From a virus: a stretch of DNA of 55,182 nucleotides. The stretch's first letter is position 1, and each line of letters starts with the position of its first letter. Below, one piece after another: positions 40,491 to 48,206 of the stretch. The notes beneath the pieces were generated by a model. It searched no databases. It was not told the origin of the DNA and saw nothing but the letters and a program-made list of their open reading frames with translations. A program made the translations under genes and the position numbers. The stretch covers positions 1-55,182 of IMG/VR virus record IMGVR_UViG_3300027972_000014. One strand, 5' to 3'.

Positions 40491-41575
40491 TCTATTATAT
40501 CACCGGCTGATTCTAGTTTTTTGTCAATATCTCGTAAGTCAGTAATATGATTTTTTACTCGCTCAGATAAAACCAGGAGACTATCAGCCAAATCCATAGC
40601 AATAACTGCGTTTTCATCTAATTTTTGAACAGTTTCTTTCATTTCAACGATGATTGATTTTTCGTCAATCGCGTTCATCATTTCGTCAGTTACGCGATTG
40701 TCAAAGATACCAACACGCTCGAAATCAAGACATAGATTGTACTGGTCAACAAAGTTTTGTACTGTCCTTAATGGTTCCCCCCCTATAGTGGTTTCCATAG
40801 CAGCGATGCACGGTATAATGTATGGTCGGTATTTTATATCCCACGAATTAATAGCCCACTCGAAGGTTTTTTTTATATCTTTTCCGAACGTGTGAGCGGA
40901 ATCATAATATGCAGATGTAATAACAAAATCAATAGTATGACTATCCAGTAATTTATCCCAACATTGACATAAATAATATCCGTAATAATCCAACATCGCG
41001 TGAATACCAAATTTGTAATTTCCCGCACAGGCTTCTTTGCCCGCCTGCGCCGCATTTGCCAGATATTCCGGCGCATCATTCCCATACAAATCACGCGCCT
41101 CAAGCCCACTGCCGGGAGGAACTCCGTAGATAAAATTATCCAAAGTCACTCCCGCCAATGTTGGATAATTTTTAAGTATTTCCTTGATAAAATCATTGAT
41201 AAATGGAGCAACGGTAGGAACGCGCCAATCTAAAAAATGGAAGTCGGTGAATTTGTCGCCCAATGTCGCCGTATCCCAATTTGGAAAATCCTTCTCTATT
41301 TGATAACCAGACCAATAGCGTGGAATTTTGCCCGCATTCCACCAGGCATATACTCTAATATTTCTACGTATAGCCGTATCAAGCAAGGCGGCGAGGGTAT
41401 CGAATGAACTTAAAGATGCGGGCTCACCAATTAGCGTATTGTGGCAATATACCGGGCAACAGCCAATATATAAAATAATCTCATCTATGTTGTGCATCAC
41501 ACAACGAGATATTAAATTATCAATTTTTGTTTGGCTATTTGCATCAATAATGTGTATTTTAAGTGTTTTTTTCAT
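40487..41575 (-). CDS. Glycosidase-like TIM-barrel protein with coiled-coil tail
   Basis: The 362-aa protein has strand-helix alternation with VYAWWNAGKIPRYWSG, FHFLDWRVPTVAPFINDFIKEIL and LAGVTLDNFIYG, resembling the GHL10-like family of putative glycoside hydrolases. Residues about 300-362 form a coiled coil (EMKETVQKLDENAVIAMDLA). The pairing with the SpoIID enzyme suggests surface or wall glycan degradation. Catalytic acids cannot be assigned with confidence. Confidence 0.6.
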   Translation of the reverse strand: MKKTLKIHIIDANSQTKIDNLISRCVMHNIDEIILYIGCCPVYCHNTLIGEPASLSSFDTLAALLDTAIRRNIRVYAWWNAGKIPRYWSGYQIEKDFPNWDTATLGDKFTDFHFLDWRVPTVAPFINDFIKEILKNYPTLAGVTLDNFIYGVPPGSGLEARDLYGNDAPEYLANAAQAGKEACAGNYKFGIHAMLDYYGYYLCQCWDKLLDSHTIDFVITSAYYDSAHTFGKDIKKTFEWAINSWDIKYRPYIIPCIAAMETTIGGEPLRTVQNFVDQYNLCLDFERVGIFDNRVTDEMMNAIDEKSIIVEMKETVQKLDENAVIAMDLADSLLVLSERVKNHITDLRDIDKKLESAGDIIE

Positions 41576-42339
41576 TGCAATACCTCAATTTTAAACATAC
41601 CCGGCGCTATGGCGTCCAGGCGTTGCAACATTAGCTCTGCCGCCTCACGCGCCATTGGCTTTGACGCTAACCGCGTCATAATCTCAATCGGTAAGCCGGT
41701 TGTCTCAAAAGATAACTTTATAAACCGCTTGTCGCCATATACGGGTACGACGAATTGATACTCGCCAACTCTGACACGATACTCACCATCGCCCCGCGTG
41801 TAACCCACTTCGCAGCTATTTGGGCCAAACTCCGTACCCTTCGCGCCGGTTACGGTACGATTTATGATACTGCTATCTGGAGCTACAAGCTCAACCTGGA
41901 CGCCCGCTTCAAACCAACTCATAACGATATATGGCAAACCGTTTTTGCGCTCAATATTCATTTTTATGGTCATTTCTTGCTCCTCTGGTGGGTCAACTGG
42001 GGGGATAACAACAGGCGGTGGGTCTATGGGCGGTAGGTCTATGGGCGGTATAATGGGCGGTGGGTCTACCGGAGGAGGTTGGGGTGTTCTAAACCACGTT
42101 AGCCGCTCCGGTTGCAATCCTGGTTCAGGGCCAGGGTATTTACTCCCCATCGGTTGCAAATCCGAAACCAATTCACGGTTGATACTCCATTTGTCTTTTT
42201 CGTGATACCGCACCAAAATATCAGGTTCTCTACCGTTGACAATAACAGTATTCTTGAAAAAACCCAGGACGTAGCATTTCCAAAATTGGTGTTGCCCGCT
42301 TATTTTCTTGCAAATATCATAGACCGAAAGTTGAGACAT
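41572..42339 (-). CDS. Proline-linked two-domain protein
   Basis: The 255-aa protein has an N-terminal domain (MSQLSVYDICKKIS to about 80), a proline-rich linker (DPPPIIPPIDLPPIDPPP) and a C-terminal beta domain (MTIKMNIERKNGLPYIVMSW; VGEYQFVVPVYG). The linker suggests a virion or secreted binding protein working with the adjacent glycosidase-like enzyme. Its start codon lies inside dyad motif copy 4. Confidence 0.55.
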   Translation of the reverse strand: MSQLSVYDICKKISGQHQFWKCYVLGFFKNTVIVNGREPDILVRYHEKDKWSINRELVSDLQPMGSKYPGPEPGLQPERLTWFRTPQPPPVDPPPIIPPIDLPPIDPPPVVIPPVDPPEEQEMTIKMNIERKNGLPYIVMSWFEAGVQVELVAPDSSIINRTVTGAKGTEFGPNSCEVGYTRGDGEYRVRVGEYQFVVPVYGDKRFIKLSFETTGLPIEIMTRLASKPMAREAAELMLQRLDAIAPGMFKIEVLQ

Positions 42340-42345
42340 CTCAAT
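42330..42345. repeat. Dyad motif copy 4
   Basis: GTTGAGACATCTCAAT: one mismatch at the last base. It spans the start codon of the gene at 41572-42339 (MSQL), as copy 1 does for 4859-5074. Confidence 0.75.
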
Positions 42346-42376
42346 TCACTATTATGGAAATTGGTGGGGTATAACC

Positions 42377-42547
42377 TCATCCTTCAGCTATTTCAGAAAG
42401 CGGAATATAAAATTCCCTGCTATCTAAATAGTAATAAGGAGGAGTATTATCGCCGGTACAATTATCAACCTTTATTATTACTCCATATTTTTCAAGTAAA
42501 GATTTTAGTTCGTCTAAAAATTCCAGTTTTTTTTCATTGCTATCCAT
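42377..42547 (-). CDS. Hypothetical 56-aa protein
   Basis: The start at 42547 has AAAGGTG eight bases upstream. The protein (MDSNEKKLEFLDELKSLLEKYG) resembles the 70-aa product at 4442-4654 in its acidic helix and following strands. Function unknown. Confidence 0.5.
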   Translation of the reverse strand: MDSNEKKLEFLDELKSLLEKYGVIIKVDNCTGDNTPPYYYLDSREFYIPLSEIAEG

Positions 42548-42560
42548 TATTATAACACCT

Positions 42561-43415
42561 TTATGGAAATTGAGGAATAACCTCAATTCTTTGGTGAGCC
42601 TCACTATGAGGTCGTAAAATTATCTTGATATACCCTACCGGCAATGCCGGATAACCCTTTGTCGTGGCATAGGTGTCATAACCTATACCGTCAAAAAACG
42701 TACCACAAAAAGCGCCCTGCCGAATTTTGCCGCGCATATTGTAGCCGTTGTCAACCTCCTCAACGGTTAGAGCCAATGGAAAAGTGCGATGGTTATGTCC
42801 CAATAGAGCCAGGTCGCAGTCATGGCGCAGCAGCACCCGCTCTAAAACCAACGCCGGGCCACCAGCCAATTGCCCCCCTCCGTGTCCGTGATGAACAAAG
42901 ATTTTTATTTTGGAGACAGCGTTCCTTCTCTCTTTATCCTGATAAAAATTCAGGATTAGCCAACCTGAATAACCAAATTCAAGTTTGTGTTCTGATGGAA
43001 ATTTACCCAATTCTTTGACACCGCAAATTGTTTCCCGATATATATCCCTCTCGAAATATTTACGAATCATAGCCTCGTGATTACCTTCGACTAATCCCAA
43101 ACACTGCCGGGCTATGGGTTTTATCAAGTTGAGGTAATGATTGCTTTGTGCTTTTGCCAGGTCTGACAGGTCATTTATGGTTAGCCAGTCAGCCAGAATT
43201 TCAGGTGAGAAACGGGGGTCGGAACGATTGATAAAGTCGCAACGGTCGCCCAGGTCAAGCCAGTAATTGAGAGGGGATGAAGCTATTTCGGATACCACCC
43301 GCGCCAGTTTGTCTTCCCGGCACGGCTTGATACCACTATGGATGTCAGTCAGGATATAGAGGTAAAACTCATCGGAGCGACTGACGCCGTAAAAATCCTT
43401 GCGGATTGTGTTCAA
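42561..43415 (-). CDS. Calcineurin-like metallophosphoesterase
   Basis: The 284-aa enzyme has the full motif set: TDIHSG (residues 23-28), DLGDRCDF, EGNHEAM, VHHGHGGG and LLGHNHR. These bind two metals and cleave phosphoesters. Phage versions act on nucleic-acid ends or nucleotides. It stands between a small gene and the coiled-coil holin-like gene, so its process is not clear from context. Confidence 0.85.
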   Translation of the reverse strand: MNTIRKDFYGVSRSDEFYLYILTDIHSGIKPCREDKLARVVSEIASSPLNYWLDLGDRCDFINRSDPRFSPEILADWLTINDLSDLAKAQSNHYLNLIKPIARQCLGLVEGNHEAMIRKYFERDIYRETICGVKELGKFPSEHKLEFGYSGWLILNFYQDKERRNAVSKIKIFVHHGHGGGQLAGGPALVLERVLLRHDCDLALLGHNHRTFPLALTVEEVDNGYNMRGKIRQGAFCGTFFDGIGYDTYATTKGYPALPVGYIKIILRPHSEAHQRIEVIPQFP

Positions 43416-43422
43416 AATTAAC

Positions 43423-43764
43423 CTATAGATATTTAATAATGAGCGAAATAATAACAGCAGATATTATTATCCAGATTTTATCAGATAATAAAAAAGCAAC
43501 CCGTTTTTGTCCTTGTTCTATTTTTCTTTCGGCCTCAATTATACTGACACGCTTTTCTATTTCGTCTATACGTTTTATCAAATCGGTCTTGATAGACGCC
43601 AGGTCGTTACATAAATCGTCAAATTTATCACGCCTGATAATGTCCTTTGCCAATTGAGTGAGACCGTCGGCTACATCCTGTAACTTTTTCTCATGTGCTT
43701 TAAGGCGCTCGTCGAAATAATCCCGTATCGGTACCGTTATATCAGACTGTTTAACAGGAGGCAT
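43423..43764 (-). CDS. Coiled-coil protein with C-terminal membrane anchor
   Basis: The 113-aa product has a long heptad region (residues 20-85; IDEIEKRVSIIEAERKIEQ) and one terminal transmembrane segment (IWIIISAVIISLIIKYL). This matches XhlA-type hemolysin/holin partners found beside phage holins. The two-TM holin-like gene follows at 43844. Confidence 0.6.
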   Translation of the reverse strand: MPPVKQSDITVPIRDYFDERLKAHEKKLQDVADGLTQLAKDIIRRDKFDDLCNDLASIKTDLIKRIDEIEKRVSIIEAERKIEQGQKRVAFLLSDKIWIIISAVIISLIIKYL

Positions 43765-43797
43765 GTTTTCCTTAACAATTCTAACTTTTATCAGATA

Positions 43798-43830
43798 GCA
43801 TAAAGCCGGGCATTTAACCCGGCTTTATGC
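43798..43830. terminator. Perfect GC hairpin after the holin-like gene
   Basis: GCATAAAGCCGGG at 43798-43810 is the exact complement of 43818-43830. It follows the stop at 43844 for leftward transcription and has A/T stretches on both sides of the stem. Confidence 0.7.
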
Positions 43831-43843
43831 GCTTGCTGTAAAT

Positions 43844-44161
43844 CTATAACTTTTTTGTGGCTGACACTTTCTTTAGCCACTTGTCGGCGTAGTGGGCTAT
43901 TTGGCTGACAAGCCAGGCCACGACGGGCACAAACAGGTAAAATAGCGACGTGACTACTTGCTGCGCGTCTCCAAATTCCGGCTTCCACCAGCCACCGACC
44001 CAGGTCAGGACTGCCGGTAGCCCCCAGGCAAATGTAGCATTAATAACCTGCTTCAACCCGGCGCTTCCGATGTCGGCAAATTTACCGATACGCTCCTCAA
44101 TGAACGAGACGGCCATACCCCATATTGCCAATATCAAAACCTGCATTGCTGTTAATTCCAT
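43844..44161 (-). CDS. Holin-like membrane protein
   Basis: The 105-aa protein has hydrophobic segments at about residues 7-22, 40-57 and 67-87 and a basic C-terminus (WLKKVSATKKL). Size, charge and position near the SpoIID enzyme fit a holin that would release it. Direct proof would need expression data. Confidence 0.6.
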   Translation of the reverse strand: MELTAMQVLILAIWGMAVSFIEERIGKFADIGSAGLKQVINATFAWGLPAVLTWVGGWWKPEFGDAQQVVTSLFYLFVPVVAWLVSQIAHYADKWLKKVSATKKL

Positions 44162-44185
44162 AGTTTTTTCTCCTTAAAATAAAAT

Positions 44186-44259
44186 GCCGCAAGCGACACT
44201 TGCGGCTATACAGTATCGTTTGATACTGTTATTTTACACTATTTTACTTTTTTTTGCAA
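44186..44259 (-). promoter_or_regulatory. Promoter, operator-like repeat and hairpin of the holin-like gene
   Basis: On the minus strand TTGCAA and TAAAAT are 17 bp apart. Downstream come a perfect inverted repeat ACAGTATC-AAAC-GATACTGT (44210-44229) and a GCCGCAAG/CTTGCGGC hairpin (44186-44206) followed by CATTTTATTTT, just before the start at 44161. It looks like a tightly controlled leader. Confidence 0.5.
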
Positions 44260-44289
44260 TGAGTGTTCGCCCGTCCGCTGCAAATGCTT

Positions 44290-44296
44290 GTTAGCT
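44290..44296. other. Half attC-like site
   Basis: Read on the minus strand, AGCTAAC followed by AAGCATTTGCAGCGGACG has the appearance of the 5' half of an integron attC site, right behind the stop of the gene at 44304-44504. No matching second half is nearby, so it may be truncated. The site AGCTAAC...GTTGGGC at 44334-44381 (plus strand) lies inside that gene. Confidence 0.35.
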
Positions 44297-44303
44297 GGCG
44301 TTT

Positions 44304-44504
44304 TTAGTATCGCTTGACCCAACTCGTCATTTTAGCTAACCGAGACGCCTGTTCAGCGCCCGCTCCATTGGCTTGTTGGGCGGATACTTCGACTATCCAT
44401 ATTGCCGATGCCCTGCCGTAAGACTTAAATTCATATTTTCTACCACATTTACATTTATTCTTTATCGCACCAGACCCACATCGGCAGTACAACCATTCCA
44501 TCAT
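44304..44504 (-). CDS. Small zinc-ribbon protein in a cassette-like slot
   Basis: The 66-aa protein has CRCGSGAIKNKCKCGRKY at residues 8-25, a compact zinc ribbon. The C-terminal half (AQQANGAGAEQASRLAKM) is encoded by sequence resembling an attC arm, so the gene may have grown into a recombination site. It is framed by two copies of CTTGTTAGCTGG (44287 and 44542). Confidence 0.5.
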   Translation of the reverse strand: MMEWLYCRCGSGAIKNKCKCGRKYEFKSYGRASAIWIVEVSAQQANGAGAEQASRLAKMTSWVKRY

Positions 44505-44523
44505 ATTTTTATCCTGATGTTTC

Positions 44524-44551
44524 GTCCAACTACAATAATAACTTGTTAGCT
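44524..44551. repeat. Short attC-like hairpin
   Basis: On the minus strand AGCTAAC ... GTTGGAC match RYYYAAC (one mismatch) and GTTRRRY, with GTCCA/TGGAC pairing outside. The TAA stop of the gene 44546-44947 lies inside the first box. At 28-33 bases it is shorter than classical attC sites. Confidence 0.4.
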
Positions 44552-44947
44552 GGACGTAAAATCTACCTCGTGCCAGTCCGCATAATAACCAAAATCACAA
44601 AATTGGATAGGATTTTTACAATCTTTGATGCCAGTCAATACTCCGTACCACAGACGACGGGCCACTTCATCGCCAACCTCATCATCAATAGTGATTGGCT
44701 GTTGCGTGTAAGCCGCGCCAGAGTCGGCTTCCGTCATTGCGTCTTGCAAGTCGCCGGAAAATTCTCTGTTTCCTGCTCCGGTGTGGTAATTAATGGTATA
44801 TGTTTTTTTACTCATCTTAATCTCCTTAGTATGTAGATGCTCCGCCATAGCGATTATCGCCTTAGCCTGCGATCCGTAAGTTTTAGCCAATTCGTTTATT
44901 TGTTTGATTGTTGGTTTCGGTAATCTGACGTTTAGTTGGATAGTCAT
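44546..44947 (-). CDS. RHH-like N-terminus with second, internally started protein
   Basis: The 133-aa frame begins MTIQLNVRLPKPTIKQINEL, a ribbon-helix-helix-like start. A strong internal start (ATG 44815, AAGGAG six bases upstream) would give an 89-aa protein MSKKTYTINYHTGAGNREF with aromatic C-terminus. Either a fusion or two nested products are possible. The upstream ATG has only a weak ribosome-binding site. Confidence 0.5.
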   Translation of the reverse strand: MTIQLNVRLPKPTIKQINELAKTYGSQAKAIIAMAEHLHTKEIKMSKKTYTINYHTGAGNREFSGDLQDAMTEADSGAAYTQQPITIDDEVGDEVARRLWYGVLTGIKDCKNPIQFCDFGYYADWHEVDFTSS

Positions 44948-44992
44948 CTTTATGCGCTTTGCCGGGCTTGGCCCCCCGGCTGGGCTAAAAGT

Positions 44993-45268
44993 TCAATCTT
45001 GGAAATCTGGATGATGAGAGTCCAAAAAGTCGCGTGCGTCAAATTCCTCTCCATATCCCTCGGTCTGCAACATCATCATCGCTCGTTGTCGCTCTTTTTC
45101 TTCCCGGTTAATTTGCGATTCTGAGATTAGCCAGCCGCTTCCATCCTCAACCATTCCGCTAATTGGCTTTCCGTCTGAACTCATTCTTGCACCACAAGCG
45201 CATATACTTAATTTGATGTCACCAAACGGTAAGGTTCTTGTTTCTTTTGCTTTGTGTATGTGTTTCAT
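44993..45268 (-). CDS. Hypothetical 91-aa protein
   Basis: The product (MKHIHKAKETRTLPFGDIKL) has an early ICACGA, histidines at both ends and a charged middle (NREEKERQRAMMMLQ). AAAGGAG lies before the start. It is the first gene after the palindromic promoter/operator 45315-45343. No family is recognised. Confidence 0.55.
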   Translation of the reverse strand: MKHIHKAKETRTLPFGDIKLSICACGARMSSDGKPISGMVEDGSGWLISESQINREEKERQRAMMMLQTEGYGEEFDARDFLDSHHPDFQD

Positions 45269-45314
45269 TTTTTAGCTCCTTTATTGCGTGCAATTGATTG
45301 ACTTGATTGTATAT

Positions 45315-45343
45315 AGTATAGCATATATGCTATACAATGTCAA
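45315..45343 (-). promoter_or_regulatory. Promoter overlapped by a perfect 20-bp palindrome
   Basis: TTGACA and TATACT are 17 bp apart on the minus strand. The spacer and part of the -10 form the perfect palindrome GTATAGCATATATGCTATAC (45316-45335), a likely repressor site. It drives 45268 leftward. Confidence 0.75.
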
Positions 45344-45402
45344 GGGTTTTTGCAATGAGTTTTTGTACCAATTTTGGTACACTCAGGAGCTACAATCAGT
45401 TC

Positions 45403-45526
45403 AGCTAACGGACGGCGCATCACCGGCTGCCGGTGTGGGCGATGCGACCCCCGCGATAATGTGATTTTGTTAGCGCACACTGCCCGATAACGCGCTATAG
45501 GCAGTCCGGTGATGCGCTTGTTAGGT
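45403..45526. repeat. attC-like palindrome directly downstream of csf3
   Basis: On the minus strand the element starts ACCTAAC (RYYYAAC) and ends GTTAGCT (GTTRRRY, one mismatch). The arms AAGCGCATCACCGGACTGCC and GGCAG-CCGGTGATGCGC pair almost perfectly with one unpaired base, as in attC sites, over 124 bp. The first box lies 10 bp past the csf3 stop. No integron integrase is in the window. Confidence 0.55.
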
Positions 45527-45536
45527 TTACGTAAAA

Positions 45537-46214
45537 TCAAGGCTGCATAATAGTATACCCGTATTTATCACCAATCTCACAGCACGCCACCCGTCCGTTA
45601 TTGTTCCAATACGGAGGCCGAAGACGTACTTCGCGCAAGCCGTTTTTGTCGGGTAAATAGCGCATTGCAAGACCGTCTCGTACCAGTGAGTAGTCATTAT
45701 CAATTATTTCAACGGCAATCTCCTCAATACGCCCCATCCCCCGTCGCCGCTTGGTCGCCAAATATCGCACATTACGCTGTAGTAGGTCATTGATACGCTT
45801 GCGATTACCAACACAGTAGCCAACCATTCGCACCGGCATCTGTTTATTATAAGGGATGTCCCAACTACGAGTTGGACCGGTTTTGGTGTTAATCGTGCCG
45901 ACGGTCAGGTATAAAAACGACTCCCGGAATCGCTTACGAAAATGGACAATAGATTCCTCGATCTCGCCGTCATCCGATTCTGGGTGCAAGGCCGACGCGC
46001 ACCAGCCCCAATAATCGCCAATATGCCACGTGCCAAGCGGTAGGCGAATTTCCTCTGGCTCACCATCGCGGGTAGGCGCGATTTCACTTTGACGCACCAT
46101 TGGGCTTAAAGCCCAGTCAATGATACCGTCAAGTGTGGGCGGCACAAATGGGTCATAAATTATCCCAAACGGGTCTATCCAAAAAGTTACCTTTAACGGA
46201 GTTATAGCGCTCAT
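45537..46214 (-). CDS. csf3: Csf3-like Cas5 subunit of a type IV CRISPR effector
   Basis: The start at 46214 has GGAG upstream. The 225-aa protein opens with the RAMP strand LKVTFWIDPFGIIYDPF, has PTLDGIIDWALSP, and near the C-terminus YLATKRRRGMGRIEE (residues 151-165), where the Gly-rich loop KRRRGMGRI is typical of Cas5/Csf3. Length matches Csf3 (about 215-230). In type IV complexes Cas5 caps the crRNA 5' handle. It starts directly after the radical-SAM stop and is the last gene of the operon. Confidence 0.8.
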   Translation of the reverse strand: MSAITPLKVTFWIDPFGIIYDPFVPPTLDGIIDWALSPMVRQSEIAPTRDGEPEEIRLPLGTWHIGDYWGWCASALHPESDDGEIEESIVHFRKRFRESFLYLTVGTINTKTGPTRSWDIPYNKQMPVRMVGYCVGNRKRINDLLQRNVRYLATKRRRGMGRIEEIAVEIIDNDYSLVRDGLAMRYLPDKNGLREVRLRPPYWNNNGRVACCEIGDKYGYTIMQP

Positions 46215-46216
46215 AA

Positions 46217-47476
46217 TTATCTCCACGCGGGGTTAATATATCTTGCCCCGTCCAGTAGTATTGTTTCGTCCCCCTGAGTAAGAGCAATTTGTCGGGCGTG
46301 GCTTTTTGCTGACATGATGCCATCACACTCAACGCTCCACCCTGGATTTGTTTTGGGGCGTCGAACGTTATCGTGCCACGCCTTTATTAAATTCGCTATT
46401 TCCTGATGGTATACCGCCTTTGCCCCTCCAAGCGGCGTTACGGGTTGCGGGATAAGCGGCGTCCATTTAATACGCAATGATACGGACTTTTTGAGAGGTA
46501 TCGCAAATACGGCTCCCATAACCCTCTCCCATTGTTTAAAATCCTCTTTTGGACGCTCCCAGGGATGGGCAAACATCTGAAATATTTTAAAGTTGACGTG
46601 TCCTTGAGTAATCATTATCCGAAAATAATCAACTATTTGTTTATCGGTGATTTTTTTATTAACCAGAAAGCGAGTTTCTTCGGTTAGTCCATCAATCCCT
46701 ACTCTAACAAGTTGGTTATTATCTACCGGAACACCCCCTTTTTTGATAATTTTATCAAGCCGGTATGAGCCAAACGCCTGTCGTAGTCCAAGTTCGCGCG
46801 CTTTAGCCAGATATAAGTTATACCAGGGTGTACTGGCTTCATCCGGCGCAAAAAAAACTATCTTTTTGGCTTGCAATGTATCAAGCGATTCCATCATCGC
46901 TAAAACATCCTCCGCTTTACGGTAGCGGAATGGCATCGAATGCCCTAACTCGCAATAGTGACAACGGAATGGGCAACCGCGAGCAACCTCTATATACCAG
47001 GCGGCAGATAACGTATTGGGGCGGTTAAGGTATGGTGGGTTGTCCGGCAGTGGTTTTTCATAATTACGTGGTGGAATTTCACCACCTTTCCATAATTCTG
47101 TAATAATCGTCCCGGGTAAATCCTTGAGCGCTATTATTACCCGCTCTTTGTCAAGTAACCTTGCCGCGTTTTTAATCCACGTCTCCCCGTCACCGAGGCA
47201 GATAACATCCATTAATGGAATCATCGGACGTGGATTGTTGTAAGTGACGTGCCCTCCCCCAATTCTGATTTTGCCGTGTTTAGGGGTTGTTTTTAGCCGC
47301 TCGTAATCCTCCGGGTGGTGGACACTAATCAACTCCACATCGTAATGATACCTTGAAGTATGAGGCGCAATCACATCAACTACATGCCCCATCCGGCGTA
47401 ATTGTTCTGCGACAAAAAACGCGCCGATTGACCCCACTTCTTCATCACCGGCAGGCTCTATTATACAAAAATTCAT
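46217..47476 (-). CDS. Radical-SAM protein with B12-binding-like N-terminal domain, inside the csf operon
   Basis: The start at 47476 overlaps the csf1 stop (ATGA) and has GGGGG upstream. The 419-aa protein has a Rossmann-like N-terminal domain (residues 1-130; GGGH at 73-76, VICLGDGET at 91-99) as in cobalamin-binding radical-SAM enzymes, then the [4Fe-4S] motif CPFRCHYC (Cys168, 172, 175) and a TIM-barrel part with KIVFFAPDEAS and LVRVGIDGLTEETR. The DxHxxG cobalamin motif is not seen. Its 3' end abuts csf3, so it is co-translated with the effector. Substrate unknown; a nucleotide, crRNA or protein modification is conceivable. Confidence 0.85.
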   Translation of the reverse strand: MNFCIIEPAGDEEVGSIGAFFVAEQLRRMGHVVDVIAPHTSRYHYDVELISVHHPEDYERLKTTPKHGKIRIGGGHVTYNNPRPMIPLMDVICLGDGETWIKNAARLLDKERVIIALKDLPGTIITELWKGGEIPPRNYEKPLPDNPPYLNRPNTLSAAWYIEVARGCPFRCHYCELGHSMPFRYRKAEDVLAMMESLDTLQAKKIVFFAPDEASTPWYNLYLAKARELGLRQAFGSYRLDKIIKKGGVPVDNNQLVRVGIDGLTEETRFLVNKKITDKQIVDYFRIMITQGHVNFKIFQMFAHPWERPKEDFKQWERVMGAVFAIPLKKSVSLRIKWTPLIPQPVTPLGGAKAVYHQEIANLIKAWHDNVRRPKTNPGWSVECDGIMSAKSHARQIALTQGDETILLDGARYINPAWR

Positions 47477-48180
47477 TTTACGCCCCCACTCAATTCCTCC
47501 TGGCTCGGCAACAGGTACTCCATAAACTGATACAACGGCGCTTGATAATGCGCACGTGCCCAACGATAAAACGGCTGCCACACCGCGCCGATTTTATAGA
47601 TCATACCCACCGGGGCATCAAGTGTTTTGATAGCTGTACGCCAAACGCCAGCGTCCTGAACCTCACGCATTATGCGCCAATACTCAGTGACAGTGTCGAT
47701 ATTTGCATTAACCAGCAGATCGTTAAATCCCCACACGCCGTAGGGCCGCCCGTTGACCGGAGAACGTAGAGAACCGTGTTTTTTGTAGGTGGTCGTCACC
47801 CACCCAGCCCAATGTTTTGCGGTTGTGCCGTTAAGCACCAAATCTCTAATCTTTGGCTTGCCGACCTCGATAAATTGCTCTCCATCACACCACCAACAAG
47901 CCATCATTTCTGGCTTTTTCTTACGCTTTTTTGGGGTATCGTCCTCGTTAGTGCCATACTCTCCATATTGCCAGGCGTACCAGGCGTTAAGTCCTACCCT
48001 GTCACTATCAGGAGCAGCCAGCAGTGACGTATCACTAAAATTACTACTGAGTAATCTAGAGCGAGGGATAGTATCCCCCGCTCTACCTGTGATACAGCAC
48101 ATACCAAATTGCGGTTCGATTGGCGGCGGCTCACGATTTGTTATAGGTATAGCTTGTGCTAATAGGTCTACAGTGTGCAT
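47473..48180 (-). CDS. csf1: Csf1-like large subunit of a type IV CRISPR effector
   Basis: The 235-aa protein has the Csf1 pattern: an N-terminal Cys site (MCCITG at 27-32), NFSDTSLLAAPDSDRV (47-62; compare F-T-D-x-x-L-L-x-A-P), a Lys/Arg-rich insertion, CWWCDG at 95-100, KKHGSLRSPVNGRPYGVW and APLYQFMEYLLPS. In known Csf1 a second Cys pair follows the A-P-x-S segment; here that place reads VGLNAWYAW and the CxxC comes later. AAGGAGG precedes the start. It should bind the crRNA 5' end or target. Confidence 0.75.
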   Translation of the reverse strand: MHTVDLLAQAIPITNREPPPIEPQFGMCCITGRAGDTIPRSRLLSSNFSDTSLLAAPDSDRVGLNAWYAWQYGEYGTNEDDTPKKRKKKPEMMACWWCDGEQFIEVGKPKIRDLVLNGTTAKHWAGWVTTTYKKHGSLRSPVNGRPYGVWGFNDLLVNANIDTVTEYWRIMREVQDAGVWRTAIKTLDAPVGMIYKIGAVWQPFYRWARAHYQAPLYQFMEYLLPSQEELSGGVK

Positions 48181-48206
48181 TACGCCTCCTTAAACATCGG
48201 TGTTTT

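Noticed and set aside
45340-45540. A 66-codon minus-strand open frame downstream of csf3
   Set aside because: It is made of the attC-like palindrome and the promoter/operator region, has no ribosome-binding site, and its sequence is low-information; treated as non-coding.
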